Below are positions 57,501 to 64,000 of a DNA stretch of 64,000 bases, piece by piece; the first letter of the stretch is position 1; the number at the start of each line of letters is the position of its first letter. The DNA is from Vibrio sp. BS-M-Sm-2. Lineage in GTDB: Bacteria; Pseudomonadota; Gammaproteobacteria; Enterobacterales; Vibrionaceae. The notes beneath the pieces were generated by a model, which worked only from the letters and a program-made list of their open reading frames with translations, was not told the origin of the DNA and ran no database searches. The DNA is taken from the NCBI RefSeq assembly GCF_041504345.1, contig NZ_CP167894.1, positions 1,302,001 to 1,366,000 on the forward strand, in the 5' to 3' direction. A program made the translations under genes and the position numbers.

Positions 57501-59066
57501 GGTCTTATCTCGCCACCGCCACACCACGATATCTACTCAATCGAAGATTTGGCTCAGCTGATCTACGATCTGAAAAACGCGAACCGTAACGGCCGTGTCA
57601 ACGTGAAGCTAGTATCGGAAGCTGGCGTAGGTACGATTGCATCGGGTGTAGCAAAAGCGAAAGCTGACGTAGTACTTATCGCAGGTTTTGATGGTGGTAC
57701 TGGTGCATCTCCGATGTCTTCTATCCGTCACACTGGTTTGCCTTGGGAGCTTGGTCTAGCGGAAACGCACCAAACACTACTGAAAAATGGCCTACGTAAC
57801 CGTATCGTTGTTCAGTCTGATGGTCAGATGAAAACACCACGTGACCTTGCAGTAGCAACACTACTTGGTGCGGAAGAATGGGGCGTAGCAACAGCAGCAT
57901 TGGTTGTTGAAGGCTGTATCATGATGCGTAAGTGTCACAAGAATACATGTCCTGTTGGTATCGCAACACAGAATAAGACTCTACGTGAGCGTTTCGACGG
58001 CCGCGTAGAAGACGTAGTGACTTTCTTCCAATACATGGCTGAAGGCCTACGTGAAGTAATGGCTGAACTTGGCTTCCGCTCTATCGATGAGATGGTGGGT
58101 CAATCGCACAAACTTAAAGTTCGTGACGACATCGGCCACTGGAAGTACAAGAACCTAGATCTAACACCTGTACTGCACATTGAGCAGGCTCGTGAAGAAG
58201 ATGGTATCTACAACCAGACACAACAAAACCACAACCTTGAAGATGTTCTAGACCGTAAGTTGATTCAAGCTGCGATTCCTGCACTTGAGAAAGGTGAAGC
58301 CGTGAATGCGACCTTCCCTATCATCAACACGGACCGCTCTGCGGGTACCATGCTGTCGAACGAAATCTCGAAGGTTTACAAAGACCAAGGTTTACCACAA
58401 CCAATGAACGTTAAGTTCCACGGTAGTGCTGGCCAATCTTTCGGTGCATTCCTTGCGAAAGGCGTTAAGTTCGAAGTAGAAGGCGACGCGAACGATTACT
58501 GGGGTAAAGGTCTGTCTGGCGGTACTTTGGTACTGTACCCAGATGCGAAATCTTCTATCGTTGCTGAAGATAACATCGTGGTTGGTAACGTATGTTTCTA
58601 CGGTGCGACCTCAGGTGAATCTTTCATTCGCGGTATGGCTGGCGAACGTTTCTGTGTTCGTAACTCAGGCGCGAAGGTTGTTGTTGAAGGCGTTGGTGAC
58701 CACGGTTGTGAATACATGACTGGCGGTGTTGCTATTATCCTTGGCTCAACGGGTCGTAACTTTGCTGCGGGTATGAGTGGTGGTGTCGCTTATGTTTGGG
58801 ATAAAGCGGGCGACTTCGAAACCAAGCTTAACTCTGAACTTGTAGACCTAGATCCAATTGAACAAGAAGATAAAGATCTTCTACTAGATATGCTAACCAA
58901 GCACGTTGAATTCACAGGAAGTGAAGTTGCTCAGTCTTTCCTCGACAACTTTGAAGCAAGTGTTGCATCACTAATTAAAGTCATGCCACGCGACTACAAA
59001 GCAGTTCTTGAGAAGCGTAAAGCTGAAGCACAACAAGCACAAACGGAAGAAGTGGAGGCAGTATAA
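54519..59066 (+). CDS. gltB: Glutamate synthase (NADPH) large subunit
   Basis: GltB with GltD makes two glutamates from glutamine and 2-oxoglutarate. The 1515 residues include a short propeptide removed to expose Cys21 (LEHDACGIGFVAHL), the N-terminal glutaminase, a central domain, the FMN-binding synthase region (SGEGGEDPARFERKENGDW; GTGASPMSSIRHTGLPWE), the 3Fe-4S cluster cysteines in MMRKCHKNTCPVGIATQ, and a C-terminal beta-helix (GGTLVLYPDAKSS). The stop overlaps the gltD start by one base. A structured leader precedes the gene. Confidence 0.97.
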   Translation: MVDQEQNSQGLYTPELEHDACGIGFVAHLKNRKSHDVVTQALDMLARMEHRGGQGCDPCSGDGAGILLQKPHEFLLEEAVKLGIKLPSFEKYGVGVVLFPKDEHKRAQCRDILERNAQRLELEVIGYRELPTDNSMIGADPLSTEPQFEHVFISGGPGITPEELERKLYVLRNYTVRVCLESVSNIGDDFYINSMSYKTLVYKGQLTTEQVPQYFLDLQNPTMVTALALVHSRFSTNTFPRWRLAQPFRYIAHNGEINTVRGNLNWMKAREAILESDLFTQAEIDMLLPICQEGSSDSSNFDMALELLVLSGRTLPHALMMMIPEAWQENKNMDPTRRAFYQYHANVMEPWDGPASVCFTDGVQVGATLDRNGLRPSRYTVTKDDFLVMASESGVVEIAPENVEYRGRLQPGRIFVADLEQGRIISDEEVKDSIAKAQPYEKWVEENLLSLKKLPDASNEFSQPSPEKLLHKQQSFGVSSEEVNEIILPLAKTGYEPLSAMGADWPLAILSHQSQHLSNYFKQLFAQVTNPPIDPIRERMVMSLNTYLGKDQNLLAETPEHCQKVELESPVLSNSELEKLRAIDNEHLQAKTLDIVFQANGDQGKLERALKRICQYAEDAVIDGYSIILLTDRAVNSNHAAIPAMLAVGAVHHHLIRKGLRAKCDIVVETGDARETHHFATLIGYGANAVNPYLVIETIVELQRTKKLDPNVHPRELFDNYRKGVNGGLLKIFSKMGISTLQSYHGAQIFEALGVSKSVVEKYFTGTVSRIQGLTIDDIAREVLVRHRVGYPAREIPAQILDVGGVYQWKQRGEKHLFNPETISLLQESTRNKDYGQFKKYAKAVDDQGDNAATLRSQLDFIKNPAGSIPLAEVEPIENILKRFATGAMSFGSISHEAHSTLAVAMNRIGAKSNSGEGGEDPARFERKENGDWERSAIKQVASGRFGVTSYYLSNADELQIKMAQGAKPGEGGQLPGDKVDDWIGATRHSTPGVGLISPPPHHDIYSIEDLAQLIYDLKNANRNGRVNVKLVSEAGVGTIASGVAKAKADVVLIAGFDGGTGASPMSSIRHTGLPWELGLAETHQTLLKNGLRNRIVVQSDGQMKTPRDLAVATLLGAEEWGVATAALVVEGCIMMRKCHKNTCPVGIATQNKTLRERFDGRVEDVVTFFQYMAEGLREVMAELGFRSIDEMVGQSHKLKVRDDIGHWKYKNLDLTPVLHIEQAREEDGIYNQTQQNHNLEDVLDRKLIQAAIPALEKGEAVNATFPIINTDRSAGTMLSNEISKVYKDQGLPQPMNVKFHGSAGQSFGAFLAKGVKFEVEGDANDYWGKGLSGGTLVLYPDAKSSIVAEDNIVVGNVCFYGATSGESFIRGMAGERFCVRNSGAKVVVEGVGDHGCEYMTGGVAIILGSTGRNFAAGMSGGVAYVWDKAGDFETKLNSELVDLDPIEQEDKDLLLDMLTKHVEFTGSEVAQSFLDNFEASVASLIKVMPRDYKAVLEKRKAEAQQAQTEEVEAV

Positions 59067-60535
59067 TGGGTAAGCCTACTGGATTTTTAGAACACGGTCG
59101 TGAGCTTCCAAAGAAGCTCGACCCGTCAGTTCGTATCGAAGACAACAAAGAGTTCGTACTTAACGAAGAGTTTGGTGACAAGATCAATACTCAAGCATCT
59201 CGTTGTATGGACTGTGGCGTACCTTTCTGTCACAGCGGTTGTCCGATTGGTAACATAATCCCAGAATTCAATGACGCGGTTTACCGTGACAGCTGGGAAG
59301 AGGCTTGGAACATCCTAAGCTCAACCAATAACTTCCCTGAATTTACAGGTCGTGTGTGTCCTTCTCCTTGTGAGAGTGCTTGTGTACTAGGTATCAACCA
59401 AGACCCAATCACTATCTGTAATATCGAGAAAACAATTGTAGAAACTGCGTACCGTGAAGGGTACGCAAAACCTAAAACACCTCGTTCTCGCACGGGTAAA
59501 ACAGTAGCTGTTATCGGTTCAGGTCCTGCTGGCCTGGCCGCTGCTGAGCAACTAAACAGTGCAGGTCACTCAGTGACTGTATTTGAACGTGACGAGAAAG
59601 TTGGCGGCCTACTGCGTTTCGGTATCCCAGATTTCAAACTGGGTATGGACGTGATTGATCGTAAGATCAACCTAATGGCTGAAGCGGGCGTTGAATTTAA
59701 AGTGAACCAGCACATCGGTGTTGATGTTAATGCTCAGCAACTACGTCAAGAGTTTGATGTAGTCTTGCTAACAGGTGGTTCTACGGTTCCGCGTGACCTA
59801 CCAATTCCAGGTCGTGAGCTAAAAGGCGTTCATTTTGCGATGGAATTCCTTGGTCAAAACAACCGTCGTGCCAACGACCTAGACCTGAAAACAGAAGAGA
59901 TTTACGCTCAAGATAAACACATTGTGGTTATCGGTGGTGGTGATACGGGTTCTGACTGTGTGGGTACATCAAACCGTCATAAAGCAGCAAGCATTACTCA
60001 GGTAGAGATCATGCCGATCCCACCAGAGAAACGCCCTGCAAATATGCCTTGGCCTCAATACCCAATGATCATGAAAACAACGACTTCTCACGAAGAAGGT
60101 TGTGAACGCCACTGGAACATCTTAACCAAAGAGTTCATCGGTAACGAGCAAGGTCAAGTGACGGGTCTACGTATTGCTGACATCGTTTGGCAAGATGCGA
60201 AACCAGGTGAGCGCCCAAGCTTTGAAGAAGTGGCGAACACAGAACGTGTTATCCCTTGTGATATGGCATTCCTAGCGATGGGTTTCTTACACCCAGAGCC
60301 AACAGGTGTGCTAGCTCAACTAGACATTAAACTGGACGAGCGCGGTAACGTCGCTTCTGAAGGTTACGCAACTAACCAGAAAGGCGTTTTCGCTGCTGGT
60401 GATATGCGTACAGGTCAGTCTCTAGTGGTACGTTGTATTAATGAAGGTCGTGAATGTGCAATTGCTATTGATGACTTCTTAATGGGTAACTCAAACTTAG
60501 AAGCGAAAGCTGATTCACTCATGCTTTCCGCATAA
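59066..60535 (+). CDS. gltD: Glutamate synthase (NADPH) small subunit
   Basis: GltD feeds electrons from NADPH through FAD and 4Fe-4S clusters to GltB. The 489 residues show the N-terminal cluster cysteines (SRCMDCGVPFCHSGCPIGN and CPSPCESACVLG), the FAD loop IGSGPAGLAAAEQL and the NADPH loop IGGGDTGSDCVGT. It starts within the gltB stop (TAATG), so translation is coupled. Two hairpins follow. Confidence 0.97.
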   Translation: MGKPTGFLEHGRELPKKLDPSVRIEDNKEFVLNEEFGDKINTQASRCMDCGVPFCHSGCPIGNIIPEFNDAVYRDSWEEAWNILSSTNNFPEFTGRVCPSPCESACVLGINQDPITICNIEKTIVETAYREGYAKPKTPRSRTGKTVAVIGSGPAGLAAAEQLNSAGHSVTVFERDEKVGGLLRFGIPDFKLGMDVIDRKINLMAEAGVEFKVNQHIGVDVNAQQLRQEFDVVLLTGGSTVPRDLPIPGRELKGVHFAMEFLGQNNRRANDLDLKTEEIYAQDKHIVVIGGGDTGSDCVGTSNRHKAASITQVEIMPIPPEKRPANMPWPQYPMIMKTTTSHEEGCERHWNILTKEFIGNEQGQVTGLRIADIVWQDAKPGERPSFEEVANTERVIPCDMAFLAMGFLHPEPTGVLAQLDIKLDERGNVASEGYATNQKGVFAAGDMRTGQSLVVRCINEGRECAIAIDDFLMGNSNLEAKADSLMLSA

Positions 60536-60544
60536 TATTTCTCG

Positions 60545-60567
60545 GGCTAGCGTCAATGACGTTAGCC
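60545..60567 (+). terminator. First hairpin after gltD
   Basis: GGCTAGCG and CGTTAGCC pair (one G-T pair) around a seven-base loop. It has no T tract, so it may stabilise the mRNA end rather than terminate. Confidence 0.5.
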
Positions 60568-60604
60568 TAGAGGAAAAGTAACACCCTTCCTAACTTTTAT
60601 ATTT

Positions 60605-60631
60605 GGCTAGCACTCGATGCTAGCCTTTTTT
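60605..60631 (+). terminator. Terminator after gltD
   Basis: GGCTAGCA and TGCTAGCC form a perfect stem around CTCGA, followed by six T residues. Confidence 0.88.
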
Positions 60632-60963
60632 CTATCTGGCCTTCGGCGTTTTCAAAAACACCCTGTTGTATATGTTAAATATCATTAACATTCATCTTGC
60701 ATATCTCATTGATATCCATCGACTATTTTAGATTATTAAGTGGCTAATCGCGTTTATGCATGATAATTAACCATGAACTTGACCTTAAACACAATTAGCT
60801 ATACGTTGTAAAGCTGATGAAAATAAAATCAATCGGTTTTGTTAACACAACCAATAACGTTTTAACTGGCTAAAGCAAACTATCAGTTTATAAAAAACAA
60901 CAAGTACATGAATAGTTAGTCATTTACTGTCTGGATGACAGAGAAGCAAAAGGGAGAATTGCA
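60632..60963. other. Intergenic region between gltD and the second gltB
   Basis: About 330 AT-rich bases precede the second large-subunit gene. They should contain its promoter, but no clear -10/-35 pair, regulator site or small gene was recognised. Confidence 0.5.
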
Positions 60964-63900
60964 ATGGCTCTATATGATCCTAGTCTTGAAAAAGACAACT
61001 GTGGATTTGGTTTAATAGCGCAAATGGAAGGCCAACCTAGTCATAAGTTGGTAAGAACTGCTATTTCAGCCCTAGATCGCATGACACACCGTGGTGGTAT
61101 CGCTGCGGATGGTAAAACCGGAGATGGCTGTGGCTTATTACTGCAGAAGCCAGACTCTTACCTCAGAATTATCGCAGAAGAGAATAACTTCAACCTCGGC
61201 AAGCAATACGCTGTCGGCATGATTTTCTTCAGCCAAGACCCAATAAAAGCGCAATCCACGCAAGACATCGTCAATAAAGAGCTCGCTCAAGAGACACTCA
61301 CCGTCGCAGGTTGGCGTGTCGTGCCGACTAACACCGACGTATTAGGTCCAATCGCAAAAGACTCAGTGCCCAACATTCAACAAGTCTTTATCTCAGCACC
61401 TGCAGGCTGGCGTGAGCGTGATATCGAACGTCGCCTATACATTGCTCGTCGCAGAATTGAAAAGCAGATCACCGAAGACAAAGATTTCTATATTTGTAGC
61501 CTTTCAACACAAGTAATGGTCTACAAAGGTCTGTGTATGCCGGCCGATCTTCCGCGATTTTACCTCGATCTTGCAGACTTACGTATGGAATCTGCAATAT
61601 GTCTTTTCCACCAGCGTTTCTCAACTAACACACAACCGCGCTGGCCACTGGCTCAACCATTCCGCTATTTGGCGCACAACGGTGAGATCAATACCATTGA
61701 AGGTAACCGCCAATGGGCAAAGGCTCGTGCCTATAAATTCTCTTCACCACTGCTGCCGGATTTACAAACCGCAGCGCCCTTTGTGAATGAGACAGGCTCA
61801 GACTCTTCAAGCCTAGATAACATGCTCGACCTGTTCCTTGCCGGTGGTATGGATGTGTTCCGAGCAATGCGTATGCTTGTTCCGCCCGCTTGGCAAAACC
61901 ACCCAGACATGGACCCAGATCTACGTGCCTTCTACGATTTCAACTCCAAGCACATGGAACCGTGGGATGGCCCTGCTGGCATCGTACTTTCAGATGGTCG
62001 TTACGCCGCATGTAACCTCGATAGAAATGGCCTACGCCCGGCGCGTTATGTGATTACTAAAGACAACCTAATCACGCTGGCATCTGAGGTCGGTATCTGG
62101 AATTACGCACCGGATGAAGTTGCAGAAAAAGGCCGTGTTGGTCCAGGTGAATTGCTGGTGATCGATACTCGCCGCGGCAAGCTATGGCAATCTAATGAGA
62201 TCGACAATGACCTCAAAGGCCGCCACCCATATAAAGAGTGGATGGAAAAGAACGTTCACAAGTTAACGCCATTTTCTGCGCTGCAAGATGACCAAGTCGG
62301 TAAGCGTAGCTTTGACGATGACACGCTCAAGACCTACCAAAAACAGTTTGCGATGAGCAACGAGGAGTCAGACCAAGTACTGCGTGTGCTTGGTGACATG
62401 GGGCAAGAAGCGGTAGGTTCGATGGGCGATGATACGCCGATGGCTGTGCTCTCTTCAAAAGAGCGTCTGGTTACTGATTACTTCCGCCAGAAGTTTGCAC
62501 AGGTCACCAACCCACCAATTGATCCACTGCGTGAAAAACACGTGATGTCTTTGGCGACCAGTATTGGTAAAGAGATGAATGTGTTCTGTGAGACAGACGG
62601 TCACGCCTATCGTGTCACGTTTGATTCACCAGTACTGCTTTACTCAGACATGCAGCAGCTTCTGCAGTTAAGTCAAAAACATTACCGTCATGTTATTCTC
62701 AGCATGCACTACGCCCCTAACCATCAAGACCTTGAACAAGCAATCAAAGCAGTATGTGATAGCGCCGAACAAGAAGTCCGTGAAGGCGCGGTTTTAGTTG
62801 TGCTGTCGGATAAAGGGTTAGAGAAAGGCAAACTACCAATCCCTGCAGCCATGTTGGTTGGTGCGGTGCAAACAAGACTTGCTGATACCAATCTGCGTTG
62901 CGATGCCAACATCGTGGTTGAGACAGCAACTGCTCGTGACCCACACCAATTCGCAGTGCTACTTGGCTTCGGTGCGACCGCGGTTTACCCATACCTGGCT
63001 TATGAAGCATTAGGTAAAATGTTAGATGATGGCTCTTTAGATAAAGACTATCGCACCGCGATGCAGAACTACCAAAACGGCATCAACAAAGGTCTGTATA
63101 AGATCATGTCGAAGATGGGTATTTCTACGATTGCTTCATATCGCTGTTCGCAGCTTTTCGAAGCCGTTGGCCTACATTCTGACGTTGTTGAACTATGTTT
63201 CCGCGGAGTTACTACACGAATCCAAGGCGCAAGCTTTAGCGATTTCCAACAAGATATTTATAACTTATCTCGCAAAGCGTGGACCAAACGTAAGCCAATC
63301 GAGCACGGTGGTTTACTGAAATACGTGCATGGCGGCGAATACCACGCCTATAACCCAGATGTGGTCGGCACACTGCAAACCGCAGTTAAAACTGGCGAAA
63401 CGTCGGATTACCTATCTTTTGCGAAACAGGTAAATGCTCGCCCTGCCGCGATGCTGCGTGACTTAATGAGCCTTAAAAAAGCCGATAATCCACTAACACT
63501 TGAGCAAGTAGAGCCGAGTAGCGATCTCTTTAAGCGCTTTGACTCGGCAGCGATGTCGATTGGTGCTCTGAGCCCAGAAGCTCATGAAGCGCTGGCCATG
63601 GCGATGAATCGCTTAGGTGGTTACTCAAACTCTGGTGAAGGCGGTGAAGATCCACGACGCTTTGGTACCGACCGTAACTCACGCATCAAACAGATTGCCT
63701 CTGGTCGTTTTGGTGTAACGCCACATTACTTAACCAATGCGGATGTTCTGCAAATCAAGGTCGCACAAGGCGCGAAGCCCGGAGAAGGTGGTCAACTGCC
63801 AGGTCATAAGGTGACGGCAGAAATCGCCAAACTGAGATACTCAGTTCAAGGTGTCACTCTGATTTCCCCTCCTCCACACCACGATATTTACTCTATCGAG

Positions 63901-64000
63901 GATCTAGCGCAGCTGATTTTCGACCTTAAGCAAGTTAACCCTAATGCCTTGGTTTCAGTGAAGTTAGTATCCGAACCGGGTGTTGGTACTATCGCGACAG
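60964..64000 (+). CDS. gltB: Second glutamate synthase large subunit (partial, cut by window end)
   Basis: This is a paralogue of the gltB at 54519. The open part covers 1012 codons and continues past the window. The nucleophilic Cys13 follows a short propeptide (MALYDPSLEKDNCGFGLIAQ). The glutaminase, central domain and early FMN-binding region (YSNSGEGGEDPRRFG; AQGAKPGEGGQLPG) are present; the Fe-S cysteines would lie beyond the end. GGGAG lies 7 bases before the ATG at 60964. The sequence differs from the first copy throughout, so this is an old duplication or separate acquisition. A second small-subunit gene is expected next but not visible. Confidence 0.93.
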   Translation, partial: MALYDPSLEKDNCGFGLIAQMEGQPSHKLVRTAISALDRMTHRGGIAADGKTGDGCGLLLQKPDSYLRIIAEENNFNLGKQYAVGMIFFSQDPIKAQSTQDIVNKELAQETLTVAGWRVVPTNTDVLGPIAKDSVPNIQQVFISAPAGWRERDIERRLYIARRRIEKQITEDKDFYICSLSTQVMVYKGLCMPADLPRFYLDLADLRMESAICLFHQRFSTNTQPRWPLAQPFRYLAHNGEINTIEGNRQWAKARAYKFSSPLLPDLQTAAPFVNETGSDSSSLDNMLDLFLAGGMDVFRAMRMLVPPAWQNHPDMDPDLRAFYDFNSKHMEPWDGPAGIVLSDGRYAACNLDRNGLRPARYVITKDNLITLASEVGIWNYAPDEVAEKGRVGPGELLVIDTRRGKLWQSNEIDNDLKGRHPYKEWMEKNVHKLTPFSALQDDQVGKRSFDDDTLKTYQKQFAMSNEESDQVLRVLGDMGQEAVGSMGDDTPMAVLSSKERLVTDYFRQKFAQVTNPPIDPLREKHVMSLATSIGKEMNVFCETDGHAYRVTFDSPVLLYSDMQQLLQLSQKHYRHVILSMHYAPNHQDLEQAIKAVCDSAEQEVREGAVLVVLSDKGLEKGKLPIPAAMLVGAVQTRLADTNLRCDANIVVETATARDPHQFAVLLGFGATAVYPYLAYEALGKMLDDGSLDKDYRTAMQNYQNGINKGLYKIMSKMGISTIASYRCSQLFEAVGLHSDVVELCFRGVTTRIQGASFSDFQQDIYNLSRKAWTKRKPIEHGGLLKYVHGGEYHAYNPDVVGTLQTAVKTGETSDYLSFAKQVNARPAAMLRDLMSLKKADNPLTLEQVEPSSDLFKRFDSAAMSIGALSPEAHEALAMAMNRLGGYSNSGEGGEDPRRFGTDRNSRIKQIASGRFGVTPHYLTNADVLQIKVAQGAKPGEGGQLPGHKVTAEIAKLRYSVQGVTLISPPPHHDIYSIEDLAQLIFDLKQVNPNALVSVKLVSEPGVGTIAT

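Overview
The window is a stretch of the main chromosome of a Vibrio species. The evidence is a set of lineage-typical proteins (HlyU, VpsR, NptA, a DUF3545 protein, adjacent arcA and arcB, two glutamate synthase large subunits in tandem), moderate AT-rich base composition, and Vibrio-like gene order. Almost everything is core housekeeping. I see no rRNA or tRNA gene, insertion sequence, prophage, integron or CRISPR array.

Layout. 1-7.4 kb: fkpB, lspA, ileS, ribF and murJ on the minus strand, diverging from rpsT, which has a TTG start and a strong promoter. 7.4-10.5 kb: a TAGA tetranucleotide repeat, hlyU, nhaR and the sodium/phosphate transporter nptA. 10.5-12.8 kb: a 172-bp imperfect inverted repeat, a small membrane protein and a CadC/ToxR-type membrane regulator. 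12.9-18.2 kb: a tight minus-strand cluster rppH-ptsP-tauE/safE-lgt-thyA. 18.3-18.85 kb: a gene-free AT-rich region with a cluster of DnaA boxes, an IHF-like site and several GATC sites, followed by mutH. 19.6-22.3 kb: two small unknown genes, an unlisted 40-codon gene and vpsR. 22.5-29.1 kb: xerD-dsbC-recJ-prfB-lysS, with the programmed frameshift in prfB. 29.2-36.1 kb: fldB, brnQ, trmN6, srmB, yaaA and an AGCS sodium/amino-acid symporter. 36.8-40.5 kb: a DUF3545 protein, a hemerythrin-like protein, ung, a hidden 40-codon His-rich gene, nfo and grcA. 40.6-45.5 kb: the thr operon thrL-thrA-thrB-thrC with a leader peptide and attenuator. 45.7-48.6 kb: a small outer-membrane-like protein, an RraA-family protein, arcA and a lipoprotein. 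48.6-54 kb: arcB, a three-PAS diguanylate cyclase and a YhcC-type radical SAM protein. 54.5-64 kb: gltB-gltD and a second gltB cut by the window end.

How the parts work together. Several genes concern the oxygen/redox switch: arcA, arcB, grcA (two FNR sites spaced as in the E. coli yfiD promoter) and a perfect FNR site upstream of arcA. Genome maintenance is also well represented: mutH, recJ, xerD, ung, nfo. Nitrogen and amino-acid supply is covered by thrABC, gltBD, brnQ, the AGCS symporter and ptsP.

The most interesting unexplained signals are the datA-like DnaA-box region between rppH and mutH, two 40-codon genes with near-perfect ribosome binding sites, a strongly structured leader ahead of gltB, an ArcB that lacks one of the two regulatory cysteines, and a DsbC that looks like a lipoprotein without its structural disulfide. 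No clearly novel multi-gene system is visible.
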